The notes under the pieces were generated by a model, which worked only from the letters and a program-made list of their open reading frames with translations, was not told where the DNA came from and did no database searches. DNA of 64,000 bases from Gerris lacustris (lineage: Eukaryota > Arthropoda > Insecta > Hemiptera > Gerridae), in assembly GCA_951217055.1 (NCBI GenBank), contig OX578285.1:56827102-56891101 (forward strand). The letters run 5' to 3'. A program made the translations under genes and the position numbers. Shown here in pieces: positions 49,677 to 62,412 of the stretch. Numbering within the stretch: position 1 is the first letter of the stretch; every line of letters begins with the position of its first letter.

Positions 49677-51110
49677 TACAGACTGGTATCAACTATAATG
49701 GCACATAATACCACTATATTGATTATCGTAAAAAAAAACGATTTCGTTAACTAGTTCTTATTTCTTCCAGTCTGATATTCTTTGTAGTGGTAAGTAGTAC
49801 CGCTATATTAATTCTCATTACAAAAGAAAACGATTTCGTTTACTAGTTCTTATTTCTTCCAGTCTGATATACTTTGTATTGGCAAGTAGTACCGCTATAT
49901 TAATTCTTATCTCAAAAGAAAACAATTTCGTTTACTAGTTCTTATTTCTTCCTGTCTCATATTCTTTGTAGTGACAAGTAGTACCAATGTATTAATTCTC
50001 ATCACAAAAGAAAACGATTTAGTTTACTAGTTCTTATTTATTCCAGTCTGATATTCTTTGCAGTGGCAAGTAGTATTGCTATATTAATTCTCATTACAAA
50101 AGGAAACAATTTCATTTACTAGTCCTTATTTATTTCAGTCTGATATTCTTTGCAGTGGCAAGTAGTATCGCTATATTAATTATCATCACAAAAGGGAAAC
50201 AATTTCATTTACTAGTCCTTATTTATTCCAGTCTGATATTCTTTGCAGTGGCAAGTAGTATCGCTATATTAATTCTCATCACAAAAGGGAAACAATTTCA
50301 TTTACTAGTCCTTATTTATTCCAGTCTGATATTCTTTGCAGTGGCAAGTAGTATTGCTATATAAATTCTCATCACAAAAGGAAACAATTTCATTTACTAG
50401 TCCTTATTTATTCCAGTCTGATATTCTTCGTAGTGGCAAGTAGTATTGCTATATAAATTCTCATCACAAAAGGAAACAATTTCATTTACTAGTCCTTATT
50501 TATTCCAGTCTGATATTCTTTGCAGTGGCAAGTAGTATTGCTATTTTAATTCTCATCACAAAAGGAAACAATTTCATTTACTAGTCCTTATTTATTCCAG
50601 TCTGATATTCTTTGCAGTGGCAAGTAGTATCGCTATATAAATTCTCATCACAAAAGGAAACAATTTCATTTACTAGTCCTTATTTATTCCAGTCTGATAT
50701 TCTTTGCAGTGGCAAGTAGTATTGCTATATTAATTCTCATCACAAAAGGAAACAATTTTATTTACTAGTCCTTATTTATTCCAGTCTGATATTCTTTGCA
50801 GTGGCAAGTAGTATTGCTATATAAATTCTCATCACAAAAGGAAACAATTTCATTTACTAGTCCTTATTTATTCCAGTCTGATATTCTTTGCAGTGGCAAG
50901 TAGTATTGCTATATTAATTCTCATCACAAAAGGAAACAATTTTATTTACTAGTCCTTATTTATTCCAGTCTGATATTCTTTGCAGTGGCAAGTAGTATTG
51001 CTATATTAATTCTCATCACAAAAGGAAACAATTTCATTTACTAGTCCTTATTTATTCCAGTCTGATATTCTTTGCAGTGGCAAGCACTACTGCTATATTA
51101 ATTCTTATCC
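49677..51110. repeat. 92-bp satellite array, about 15 copies
   Basis: Unit contains CAGTCTGATATTCTTTGCAG, TGGCAAGTAGTATTGCTATA and CATTTACTAGTCC. Units at the left edge and the last unit are diverged; central units are almost identical. Open frames crossing units are incidental. Confidence 0.95.
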
Positions 51111-51704
51111 CAAAAAACCTATTTTGCTTTACTCATTATTTTTTGTCTGTTGCAACAAATAAAATATATTTACGATTATAATCTAAGATGTGCTAGTATA
51201 ATAAATATATTTGTTTTATTTATTACAAAAACATCTGTTTTCCTTTAAATTTTGTAAATATTATATATATTTTAAATATTATGATTGAACTTGATATTTT
51301 TTTATCTTGAAATAGAGAAGCCACATTTGGTGTCTAAATTTCATCTTATTATATTTTTGATATTAATGATTCTCTAATTTTTAATTTTTATTTATTCGAA
51401 ACAAATATTTATGGTAATAATATTGTACCTGAGATTAGAATTCTAAATATTCTTTTATTAATGAGAAATATTAATTAGTTCATTTGATCATTTTCTGTAT
51501 TAGAAGAGATGATTGCAATTTATTCTACATAATTACTTCGTAGTCAGCGGAAATCAAATTAAAAATAAGTATTGATTTTTAGAGAAAGAAAATTAATTTA
51601 TAAAATATTTTATATAAAAATAGTTGTTTCTACAAATTTTGGTTTAAACTTTACTAAGAGCGAAATCAATGTACTAACAAAAAATAACAATTAATAATTT
51701 TTAA

Positions 51705-53359
51705 AGGTCGACCAAGAAGTCATGGAAATCTGAGGAGTGCGCTAGTGTCGTTGTTTTGGTGTCATGTATAGTCAGTTTTTAATAAAATAGACCACTGTAA
51801 AAAAGCACAGTGTTGTTCTTTTGTTATTAATAATTTTATTTTTGATTACTTCTATTTTTTTTAATATTTTTTGCAACAGGCAACACTGTACCTGATAAGA
51901 AATCACTAATAATATACGATAATATAGGTATTTATATATGTATTATTATTTATTGATAATTCATAATAATATTCTTTAAATCTAAATCGATTTTTTTTCT
52001 TCCTCTTTATTTATGAGTTTGATTTGTTACTTTTTAGGATAGAAACCCTTATAGTTTCGTTCCTGTGTCTGTCTGTCACTCTGTACGGTTCCAATAACTT
52101 TTAAACCAAAAGAGATAAAAACGTGAAACTTTCCAGTATAAAAGATCGTTTTGACGCGGACACAGGAAAAATATAGCGAACTCAAAATTATTAGCTCTTC
52201 AAATTCAAAATGGCGGATAAATCACGTCGCGCGAAAAAAATATGTTTTTTAAATTTTGACTGGGGTATCAAATGAAAGGTATTGAAGAGTAGATTACAAA
52301 TATATATACTACTTAGGGATAGTGTTTAATTTTCGGCGCCATTTTGTCAAAAAACATCGAAATTTTGCGTGCCCCCCCCCCCCCCCCCCCCCTAAAATCG
52401 TATTTACGCTGTTACTAAAAATATAGAAAAATACGCAAAATGTGTGGTCTGCTGGGCCATAGAAAAAATAAGATTAGCAATTTGATCTGATTTACTGGAA
52501 ATCCAAGATGGCGGATAATTCATGTCACTCGAGAAAAAAATGAAAGGTATTGAAGAGTAGATTACAAAAATGTATAACACTTGTGGTTAACGTTAAATTT
52601 CCGCGCCATTTTGTCAAAAAAACTCCCCCTCCCCTCTTCTAATTTTGTGTTCACAAAACCAAGGAAACCCTTATTACGTGAGACTTCACGCCTTACCAAT
52701 TTATTTATTTCTGTTTTATTCGTCCATTTTTTTATTTCTGGATTTTAGTTGTTACTTTTTTGTGACTTATTTTTGTACTATTAACTCTCTCGGACTGTTG
52801 TTTTGGCAATTTTTTCTTGGGTACATTAAATTTCCTGGTATTAATAAAAACATGGATAATGGATAATAACGCGAATTCAAAATTAGGAAGAAATTATAAA
52901 AATAATGAGAATCTAAGATAAGTTTCACTGGTTATTTTATTTATAAAAAATATAATGGGAAAAAACCAACTAGAAATTCGCTAATATTATTTTGATTAAT
53001 TGTCATGGTGAGCAATAATTTTTATAATAACAAATACATATCAGGTTTGTTCCAACCCCGTTATTTGTAGCGTCCTTTGCATTTGCATCATCCCGTGGAT
53101 TTGTGGATCGTACAAAAATCGTTTAGGATAGTTGTGAATATAATTCGTACTGTATAAAAACAAACAAAACAGGAAACCTAACAGATTGGAAACCTTCCTG
53201 CTGTTATTCATGAGATTTGACATAACGTAACAATACAAACTAGAAATGGGTATTGTCTTAGCACGTGACTGTACTGACTTCGGCAATTCTCGGAAGTTCC
53301 GACTTTAAACGAAGCTAAGCTTTCAGTTTCTCCCGTGTTCATGACTTCTTGGTCGACCT
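51705..53359. mobile_element. MITE with AGGTCGACCAAGAAGTCATG ends, copy 2, interrupted
   Basis: Same termini as 18354-18907, flanked by TTAA on both sides. It is 1655 bp instead of 554 because about 1.1 kb (about 52035-53125) sits inside it. Confidence 0.85.
52035..53125. mobile_element. Insertion inside the MITE at 51705
   Basis: Starts near AGGATAGAAACCC with CTGTGTCTGTCTGTCAC and contains two units with AAATGGCGGATAA.TCA and GGTATTGAAGAGTAGATTAC, C-runs at 52373-52392, then AT-rich sequence and a fragment of the GGTTTGTTCCAACC MITE end (53043). Boundaries are approximate; probably more than one insertion. Confidence 0.6.
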
Positions 53360-53907
53360 TTAATAGAGTAAGTATTGTATTATCTATTTTAAATCAGAAG
53401 TCTCCAAAGAGACTATTTCGATTTGAAACTCAAAACAAATCTTTTGGTATAAAATATTTGGAATTGTATTCTATTCCTATTTTGAAAAGACCGGCACAAT
53501 ACGATGTACACAAGGTTATGCTTTCATTTAAAAGAAGTTAACCGGGCCATAAACGAGCTATATGACGCATATCATCAGTTTGGACCGTCTCTTAAGAGCT
53601 GTTTGGGTATTCGTCTGTCGGCATAGAAATCACAGAATTGGCACGGATTTGACGCGACGTCATGCCTCATTCTCTGCTATCTTGTCTCGCCATAGAAGAA
53701 ATAGATTTGTTTAACTACAAAATGCACATTTTGCATTTTTATATTTATATTTATCAAATATCTCGGACAAAAACAAAATGTTTATTTTTCCTAATAAGTT
53801 ATTTTTGATTGAAATAAATAATAAGAAATCTAAATATTCCTGCTTATCAATTATTAAAGTTAGTTTAGCTTGAATCCACCGTCGACCTTTGAAAATCCTC
53901 TGAAATT

Positions 53908-54845
53908 ACAATATTACTGCCGAAAAACATGCAATGCTACTCAAGCTGAATATATCAATAATCAAATGGAACTTTTTATTTACAATCAAATAGTACTATT
54001 TCTCACCTTGCTGTAATATCAAGGTTCAATATTACTGCCAACGACAGTGCGATGCTACTAAAGCTGAATATATCAATAATTAAATGGAACTTTTTATTTA
54101 CTATCAAATAGTACTATTTCTCACCTTGCTGTAACATCAAGGTTCATATTACTGCCAACGACAGTGCGATGCTACTAAAGCTGAATATATCAATAATCAA
54201 ATGGAACTTTTTATTTACTATCAAATAGTACTATTTCTCACCTTGCTGTAACATCAAGGTTCATATTACTGCCAACGACAGTGCGATGCTACTAAAGCTG
54301 AATATATCAATAATCAAATGGAACTTTTTATTTACTATCAAATAGTACTATTTCTCACCTTGCTGTAACATCAAGGTTCAGTATTACTGCCAACGACAGT
54401 GCGATGCTACTAAAGCTGAATTTATCAATAATCAAATGGAACTTTTTATTTACTATCAAATAGTACTATTTCTCACCTTGCTGTAACATCAAGGTTCAGT
54501 ATTACTGCCAACGACAGTGCGATGCTACTAAAGCTGAATTTATCAATAATCAAATGGAACTTTTTATTTACTATCAAATAGTACTATTTCTCACCTTGCT
54601 GTAACATCAAGGTTCAATATTACTGCCAACGACAGTGCGATGCTACACAAGCTCAATATATCAATAATCAAATGGAACTTTTTATTTACTATCAAATAGT
54701 ACTATTTCTCACCTTGCTGTAACATCAAGGTTCAATATTACTGCCAACGACAGTGCGATGCTACTAAAGCTGAATTTATCAATAATCAAATAGAATAGTT
54801 TATTTACTCCAAAATATTACTATTTCTAATCTTTCTGTAACAACA
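53908..54845. repeat. 118-bp satellite array, eight copies
   Basis: Unit contains ATTACTGCCAACGACAGTGC, GATGCTACTAAAGCTGAATA and CTCACCTTGCTGTAACATCA. First and last units are diverged. Confidence 0.95.
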
Positions 54846-55089
54846 ACAGTTTTTAATTTGGAGTTTGGAAAATTCATCAATGCTTCTAGCCTTTTAAAAC
54901 AAACCCCCTATTATTATAACCGAGTTATACGACAAATTTAGACAATTAGACTTAGATGAAAGGCACAAACCCCTCTTAATTAAATTTTTGTAATGTCTTA
55001 AATTAAAATCCTGAGAGGAAACCTCGACGAAATAGAGTTTTTAGACGCGAGGCTATCTATAAATATATATTATTTAATCCAAATACCAC

Positions 55090-55660
55090 AGACTTATCAT
55101 ATCTCTGAAACCACTGGACCTGGACCTATGACCATGAAATTTTGTAGGTAGGTTTCTCATATGCCCGAGGTGCTCGCTAAGAATTATTTTTTTATCCACC
55201 ATTTTGATTCAAGATGGTGCCCATTAATATGGAAATACGATATGACAGTATCTCCGGAACTAATTGCACTCAAACCTAGAAATTTTGAAGTAATATCTTT
55301 TTATGGCAGAAACAACTTTTGTAAAAGATTTCCAATAGGACCTTTAAGATGGCGGCTATTTATATCAAAAATATATCAAAGCGATAAGCCAGGTTCACCA
55401 GGTCATTTAAATTTTTTTAGATAGTTTCCTTTTTGGTTCTAGTTAATATTATATATTTTTTTCAATTCGCCATCTTAAATAAATATGGTGGCTATTTATA
55501 TGAAAATTTGAACCCAACTATATCTCCGGGATCAATTGCACTAGAACCTTGAAATTAAGAAGTTAGCTTTCTTTCATGAAAAAAGCAACGGTTTTATAAC
55601 AGTAAAACGGTTTCACAAACAGCCATTTTGTTTCAAGATGGCGGTCTCATACTTATTTGA
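55090..55660. repeat. Degenerate units with CAAGATGGCGG-type motifs
   Basis: Three diverged units of about 190 bp share CCATTTTGATTCAAGATGG-like sequence and TATCTCCGG.A..AATTGCAC; related to the family at 16280 and 62600-62770. Confidence 0.6.
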
Positions 55661-55689
55661 TCCATGTTCCCTCATTATCATAGTTGAAG

Positions 55690-56872
55690 TGAGCGTAAGC
55701 AAGCTTCTTACATTCAATGAAATATGCATATTGTCTGTCTGTGTGTAACGTTCACGCGTCCGACGATAACTTGTGTAAAAGTTGACAGATTTAGTTGAAA
55801 TTTGGTATACCTACATGTTCCATTTCCTTATACTAAGGCTAAGTTCGTTGGACAGCGTGATCCATCCAAGAGTTTGCGCGCAATGCTCGCGTAAACGTGA
55901 GCGTCAAATTTAAAATTTCAGTTATCACCTATTCGATGAGACGAACATTCTTTTAAAATAACATTTTTAGGTAAACAAACAGCGACACCGCTAAGAATTA
56001 ATAAAGATCGCTAAACTATTAAAGTGGACCTAAACGTTTAAAATAGAGAAAACAACTTTTTTACCGATATCTTACGTTCTAACTTAACGTATTTAATAAA
56101 ACATCATATACATCGTCTAAAGTACAATTAAAACAGGCATGTAAAATTTCAACTTGATACAAGCAGAAGTTTTTGCGTAGTGAAGTGATACATTATATAA
56201 TAATTGTTAATAATAATTGTTATATTGTTATGTAATAATGTTAATAATAATTGTTATATAATAATTGTAATATTGTTATGTAATAATGTTAATAATAATT
56301 GTTATATAATAATAGTTTAAAAGCTACTGCGGGTGGTTAAGATTCTTATAGTCGTGTAGTGTATAGGTTTGTTTAGGAAGTAAAGCTTTGTACCGAGTAC
56401 CCCACTCCTCCCCACACTGCCCTCTTTCACTTATCTTCAACTATGACATTCATCATGATAAATAAATTTCAATATTTCACTGCAATACGCTCGCTTCAAT
56501 GATAGAGCCACGCGATGCCTAGTTATTACCACTTATTTGAAATACTACAATATAAAGTATGATCATTTATAAATTAATATAAATTTATTCCTAAGGGGGG
56601 AAATAAGGATAAAGTAATAAAGACGGGGAATTGTGTAAAGGCTTCTCTTTGGGATTTTCACCGAAGAAGGGTGGAGGGGGGTATACAGAAGGAAGTAATT
56701 GATTCATATGAGGGGGGAGTATAGAAATAAGGGGAGGGGAGAACTCTGTGGCATCAAGATATTCTTGCTTAATGAATTATTTTGGTGCTTCTCGACGGTA
56801 GATTATATACCAAAATAAAAAATACATTAAAAATACACTCCATATCAAAGCACTAAAATCTAGCTAGCTTAC
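55690..56872 (+). mobile_element. Old Helitron-related copy
   Basis: 55720-56560 matches 27460-28200. 56740-56872 matches the end of the intact Helitron (AGATATTCTTGCTTAATGAA, a CGACGGTAGATTATATACC-like stretch, CACTCC..ATCAAAGCAC, CTAG), but the terminal hairpin is destroyed. Runs of TAATAATTGTTATA at 56205-56310 are a local duplication. Confidence 0.55.
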
Positions 56873-57190
56873 ACATGTACATTGAACATTTTATATATAC
56901 GATACGTGTTTCAACCCGAAATGTAATTCAATTATAATCTATACTGTTTATCGTAGTACACAAAACCTATAAAAATAATAAGGTAAGAAATAAATTAATA
57001 TTTAAATAAGTAGCATAAAAAACGTTATAAAGCAGACCCCAAAGAGATCAAATTATAAGACCTATAATATAATCTGATAAAATAATAATTTTCTGCCATA
57101 TACTCTAGGAACGTTGCATATTGCTGCATCAAAATCCAAATGTGAGCATTTTATTCAATGTTCTTAAAGGTTAGATTAAAAACATCACTA

Positions 57191-57740
57191 TAGGTTTGCC
57201 TCTAAAGCTTAGCCCACACCGGTCAATGTTGCGCGTCTTAGTTGTGGGGCTGAATCGGCGCTGTTGAGATTCAGCCCTGATGCAACAAAGACGCGTAGTA
57301 ATGATTCGAGTAAAAATATCACTAGGTTTGCCTCTAAAGCTTAGCCCACACCGGTCAATGTTGCGCGTCTTAGTTGTGGGGCTGAATCGGCGCTGTTGAG
57401 ATTCAGCCCTGATGCAACAAAGACGCGTAGTAATGATTCGAGTAAAAATATCACTAGGTTTGCCTCTAAAGCTTAGCCCACACCGGTCAATGTTGCGCGT
57501 CTTAGTTGTGGGGCTGAATCGGCGCTGTTGAGATTCAGCCCTGATGCAACAAAGACGCGTAGTAATGATTCGAGTAAAAATATCACTAGGTTTGCCTCTA
57601 AAGCTTACTCCACACCGGGACTCAATGTTGCGCGTCTTAGTTGCGGGGCTGAATCGGCGCTGTTGCAATGCAGCCCTGCAACAAACACGCGTAATATTGA
57701 GTCCCGATGTGGACTAAGCTTTAGAGAAGCTTGTATTTGA
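57191..57740. repeat. 132-bp GC-richer tandem repeat, four copies, each with a hairpin
   Basis: Unit starts at 57191, 57323, 57455 and 57587. Each holds GGGGCTGAATC and its complement GATTCAGCCC inside longer arms (TTGCGCGTCTTAGTTG / CAACAAAGACGCG). The last unit closes with an inverted terminus (GTGGACTAAGCTTTAGAG), so a MITE may have been amplified in tandem. The length is divisible by 3, which leaves a 165-codon minus-strand frame open; I do not call it a gene. Confidence 0.85.
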
Positions 57741-58651
57741 ACAGGAACTAGCAACAAATATTAATTCCTGCCTTGTTGAACTAAGGTTTTTATAACAATA
57801 GTTGGTTTGGCTGTGTTTAAAAACGAATAACTCAAGCCTTTTCGTTGAGATAAAACTAATTGGATTTGTAAGAGAAAGCGTTGAAAAAACATTAATATGA
57901 CATGGAATAAAGAAATGTAAACAAATAATAAATTAAATTGACAAGTGACATCCAGGTTTGTTAAAACGGGTGTGTTGCATCTACATTGGTATGGTGCCCA
58001 GCTTACAATGTATTGAAACTCTTCATCTATGTATTTTACAACATAAAAAAAACGAAGAAAACATTTTTACAAGTTTCTTGGAGAATGGAGGTTATATTTT
58101 TTGATATTAGGTTATATTCAGTCGTGAACATATCAATGTTATTTCGTCTAATCAGCTTCTTTTTACGATAATTTCTTTGAGATGATTCACATTAACACAA
58201 TAACCGAATCCACTAAAAATAGAAGTAAAACTGACTAATAATAAGCCACAAACAAAACAATTGAGGTTACAGCTTTGATTCAGTACCAAATAAATAGAAG
58301 AGGTTAGTTAGGTAAGATAAAAAAAAACAATAAATAAAAAAGATATTTTTAAAGGTTGGTGACAATTGTGAATCATAATTAAAATTACTATTTGGACATT
58401 GTCCATTACTTGTTATAATTGGGGAAAAAACACAGTAATAAATATTGAGAATGAAAAAAAGGGGAAAAGTTTAAATTAGATATTATTTTACTTTTCGTTT
58501 TTATAGACTACTTTTTTGCAGAAAAAGTAAGGCAGGATTACATTTTATAATTTTAACCAGCATGCTAGATAAAATTATAGACTAAACATGTTGAGTTTAT
58601 TGTCAAATAAAAATAAAGTATATATATATATAGATTGGTTTTAATTGCGCT

Positions 58652-59165
58652 TAATTAAACATCACTGGGATTGCTAATTTTGTGATTAATTAGCAACAGA
58701 AGTTATTAATACCAATGCTTATAATAAATTTATTCCAGTCTAATTCGATGTTTTGGTCTTATTCCTCCTTACGTGAAGACTTGTAGGAGAGATTATAATC
58801 AAGGAGATTGCTCTGTATGTGTGAATACTAATATTACAATTAGTATTTACTGGGACATCTTGGGAAAATCCAAGGGAGAGCCAATGAGAGCTCGAGATGT
58901 TGACACATGACCTTGAAGATGTCAAAATCTAGTGCTCTCATTGGCTCTCCCTTGGATTTTCCCAAGCTGTCGCAGTTAATACTAAATGTAATATTAGTAT
59001 AGACATGTCATGAGGAATGTCCTTGAATATCATCTCTCCTACAAGTCTTCATTTAGAAAGTAATAAGACAAAAACATTGAATTAGACTGGAACAAATTGA
59101 TTATAAAAATCGTTATTAATAACTTCTATTGCTAATTATGAAATAATAAAATCACTGGATGTAAA
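58652..59165. mobile_element. Fold-back element, about 240-bp arms
   Basis: CCAGTCTAATTCGATGTTTT and GCCAATGAGAGC in the left arm recur as complement in the right (59070-59092 and about 58935-58950). A central AAATCCAAGGGAGAGCCAAT pairs perfectly. Confidence 0.85.
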
Positions 59166-59210
59166 TAAATATACTCAGGTATATATTGAAAAATATTCGG
59201 TTAGACATAG

Positions 59211-61060
59211 ACATAGGGGAGACCGGGGCTAGTTGTTACATGGGGTAGGTTGTTAGAACCTTAGTTCTTCCGTTATCAGCTTGAGGGCAGGTCCCTTCCT
59301 TCTACAGATATGTAATGATTTATGTTTTAAACCCCTAAAAGTAAAAAAAAGTCGGTACTACAAAATTTGTTCTGCAGTCTTCATTTCTTTTAATGTAGCT
59401 TCAGTAAATAGTAGATTAAAAACAATGTTCATTGAGCTTAATTATCACAATTTATTAGAGTTTTTAAACTTATAAGGGTAGGGTACTTATAGGGGGGTTT
59501 ACCCGATTGCTTCCAAAATGGCAGAACGGGGCTGTTGGTTACACTGTAACAACCTGCCCCATTACTTCTTAAATCTAATAACCAGCCCTAGGAATGTAAA
59601 TTATAATTAAATAACTGTTTAAACCGAGATTTTGTTCAACTTTTACTTACAATGAACAAAAACTATCAGAAAGGCAAGATCAATTTTTATCGCCACACGG
59701 GTATCATTTTCTTATTTATAGAGTAGTATTTCGCTATTTCCTTATTTATGAGTAGTGTATTACAAGTAAATTAAAGCAAACTGTTTAAAATTCACTTATA
59801 AGCTAAACTTTTTATCTTTTTAATTTTATTTTTTAGGAATTAGCCTCAAGTGGTTTTCGAGTGGGTCGAAGTTTAGCGGTTAAATATGATTAACTTTTGA
59901 AAATATTTTGCCTTTTTCTCTATTTAAATGGTTTTGACAAATTTTAAGAGTTATTATTTATCAAATTTTTCTTACATTATATTATTTTTGTCCTTACCTA
60001 TTTTTTCTATTAAGTATATCTTGATATAAAACAAATTGTTAAACTTGATGTTGTTTAATTTTTCTAACCCAAGCAACCTAATGTAATTTAAGTTCTTGAT
60101 ATCATATTATACTTGAATCAAAATGTATAAAAAGGTGTTCGAATGAGGTACTTGATAAATTCAAGACATTTGGAACGACAATATAATATAATTTATAACA
60201 ACTCTCAACACGCAAGTTCCTTTACCAATATAACTGTAACAACTTGCCCCAGTACCTGTAACAACCTACCACATAGCGGGGTTGGTTGATACAATTTAAG
60301 TTATCTCAGATTATAAGTCCCTGCGACAAGAGACGTGAATATTAAGAGCCGAAAAAAATAATTGAGGTAGTCAAGAGTTGGTTTTAAAGAACTAATGTTA
60401 AATTACGTTTATCTACGATTGATACGAAATATAAACATTATATCTTTGTTTAGATGCGTAGAAAGTGATTCTTTACGTACTTGTATTCATTGCGCATGCG
60501 CGTCTCATAGTTCTGAATAATTCCTCTTCTTTACCACGCTAGTGCGGTAAAGAAGAGGAATTCTTCAGCTTTACGCACGATTAGCAAGTTTGTTTACATT
60601 TAACAAAACTAATTTGCTGTTCTTTTATTAAAGTAACTGTTTATATCGAGTTTTTAGTGAAAAACAATGAGTGAATCAAGTGACTTTGACGAAAATGTGG
60701 AGAATAATACTCCTCCAGAAATAATTAATTCGGCAAAAAATACAACTAATGAATTAATGCCATCTTTATCAAGAGAGAGATACGAACTTACATACAGCAA
60801 GTTTATTTTTTTCTGTATTTATTATTTAAATCTAACAATCGTAGATAAAGTACGGTACGCAACTCGTGCGAAAACGGCATTTTGCATTGCTCGTGTGGTT
60901 TTACCACCCTCGCTATCGCTCGGGTGCAAACTCCACACTCGCATGCAAAATGCTACTTTCCGCACTCGACGCGTAATGTACTATTTTATAAAACGTATGG
61001 CATGGCCAAATAAAAATAAATAATACAAAGTGTAACAACCAGCCCCGGTCTCCTCTATGT
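59211..61060 (+). mobile_element. 1.85-kb TIR element with recombinase-like ORF start
   Basis: Ends ACATAGGGGAGACCGGGGCT and AGCCCCGGTCTCCTCTATGT form an inverted repeat of about 30 bp, continuing into GTTGTTACA. TGTAACAACCTGCCCC-like motifs recur inside (59547, 60235, 60264). A perfect 17-bp stem-loop is at 60519-60562 (AATTCCTCTTCTTTACC). The element carries the ORF at 60667. A partial copy is at 41330. Confidence 0.75.
60667..61023 (+). pseudogene. N-terminal remnant of a tyrosine-recombinase-like transposon protein
   Basis: MSESSDFDENVEN at the start and NELMPSLSRERYELTYSKF at residues 28-46 resemble the acidic N-terminus and first SAM-like helix of integrase-like proteins common in insect repeats (pattern LLP..S..RY...Y..F). 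After residue 46 the frame runs into repeat sequence also present at 41530-41700, so the remaining recombinase domain and its catalytic Arg and Tyr are absent. 118 codons remain open by chance. The family assignment is from memory of the motif and is moderate. Confidence 0.45.
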
Positions 61061-61119
61061 ATATCATTAGCAAATATCTTACACTTGGTTTATCTGAAGA
61101 GATTAACGAAAGAAAGCTA

Positions 61120-61265
61120 TAATCAACGGAGAAAATAAAAGTATTAGTAAAAAGAATGTAAACAAACGTGGAAAGGTTAAAAATACAAATTTAACAGCGA
61201 ATAAAACACTAGGAAGTAAGTAATGTTACTAACTTAACTTTAATATACAACATCGAACTATTTTT
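61120..61265. repeat. Single dispersed unit of the 63-kb tandem family
   Basis: GAGAAAATAAAAGTATTAGT, TGTAAACAAACGTGGAAAGG and CACTAGGAAGTAAG match the units at 63030-63430. Confidence 0.6.
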
Positions 61266-61544
61266 AACCTTATTGCCAGTATGCAATTCAGCTTTTTATA
61301 TTTTAAGAGCTCCAAAGAAGCTAAGAAGAAAAACCGAAGATATCTTGATTTACACGTAACTACATTCTGGTTTCCCGTGCTTTACTACGCACTGTTTTAT
61401 TTAATGTGTCGTTTTAATTATAGACTACCGCTGAAAAACATTTAAATTAATATACTATGTGAGAATATCAAAAAGAAACAGAGTTTCTTAAATACCTCCT
61501 TATGTATATGCCCCTTTCCCCTTGGATAATCAAAAAATACGTGT

Positions 61545-62300
61545 GGTGACCCGGTAGGAACGAAGTTCCTTACATTTTTCATTAAATATAAATTATAAAA
61601 TCACACTGCTAAGTACGTGTACATTGCTAACTACTTATATACATGGCGGAGTTAGAAAAGAGACCAATTTAAAAGTAACGAACTGTTTGTACCTAGCAGA
61701 GTTAAGGCAAAATTAAAATGACATCATTATTAGTATAATTAAAGCAAGCGTCTTAATATAAATATATATTGAATATAAGAAAAAAGTTGATCATGATGAG
61801 TTTATAGTGAAAGAGTATGTTTGTTAAAGGAGTTTGGATTGAAATAGGGCTGTTTTCTACCAACCCGGCCAATAAATTTAAAATATTATAAAATATATCT
61901 CTTCCCTACTCTACAGCTTCTGCTTGTATCAGGGTGAAATTTTACATGATTATTTTTTATTTATTTACAAAACAAAGTGACATTTTTGACTTATATAACA
62001 AAAATAATCAAAACAATTCAAGTAACAGGCTTCCTTAATAACACGTTTTCCCGTCTTTTGAAGCTTACGTTTACGCGAGCGTTGCACGTGAACGCTTGGG
62101 TGGATAACGTTTTCCGACGAACTCAGCCTGGGCATTGATAAAATGAACATGTGTACCAAATTTCATCTAACTCGGTGATCTTTTACTCAAGTTATCGTCA
62201 TCTGAAGATTTCGTGACGGATTTTGCGTGACGGTGATTTTGGTCGTTTTTTCAGATTCACTCCCGGGCTCCAGAACGTGCCATAAGGAACTTCGTTCCAA
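61545..62300 (-). mobile_element. Repeat bounded by GGAACGAAGTTCC motifs
   Basis: GGAACGAAGTTCCTTA near 61558 and its complement near 62283. 62040-62215 matches the 27540-27650 family in reverse (GCTTACGTTTACGCGAGCGT, AAATTTCATCTAACTCGG). The 61965-62159 frame is incidental. Confidence 0.5.
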
Positions 62301-62318
62301 TAATTTGAAAAATAAAAT

Positions 62319-62412
62319 GGTACTTGTTAATTTGGAGCCCTCCCAAAATGTTAGAGGTGGTTAGGGAAACAACCTTTAACTTTTAGGGAGGGCTCCCAAT
62401 TAACAAGTACCA
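62319..62412. mobile_element. Small hairpin MITE
   Basis: GGTACTTGTTAATTTGGAGC and its near-complement, ending at 62412, enclose about 43 bp. Confidence 0.8.

Noticed and set aside
49632..51110. CRISPR-like array of regular repeats
   Set aside because: Units are contiguous 92-bp tandem repeats without unique spacers, in an intron-rich eukaryotic context.
57171..57668. 165-codon minus-strand frame
   Set aside because: A 132-bp tandem repeat with internal hairpins; more likely transposon-derived than coding.
61281..61445. 54-codon plus-strand frame with basic and hydrophobic segments
   Set aside because: Short, isolated and without splice, promoter or similarity evidence.
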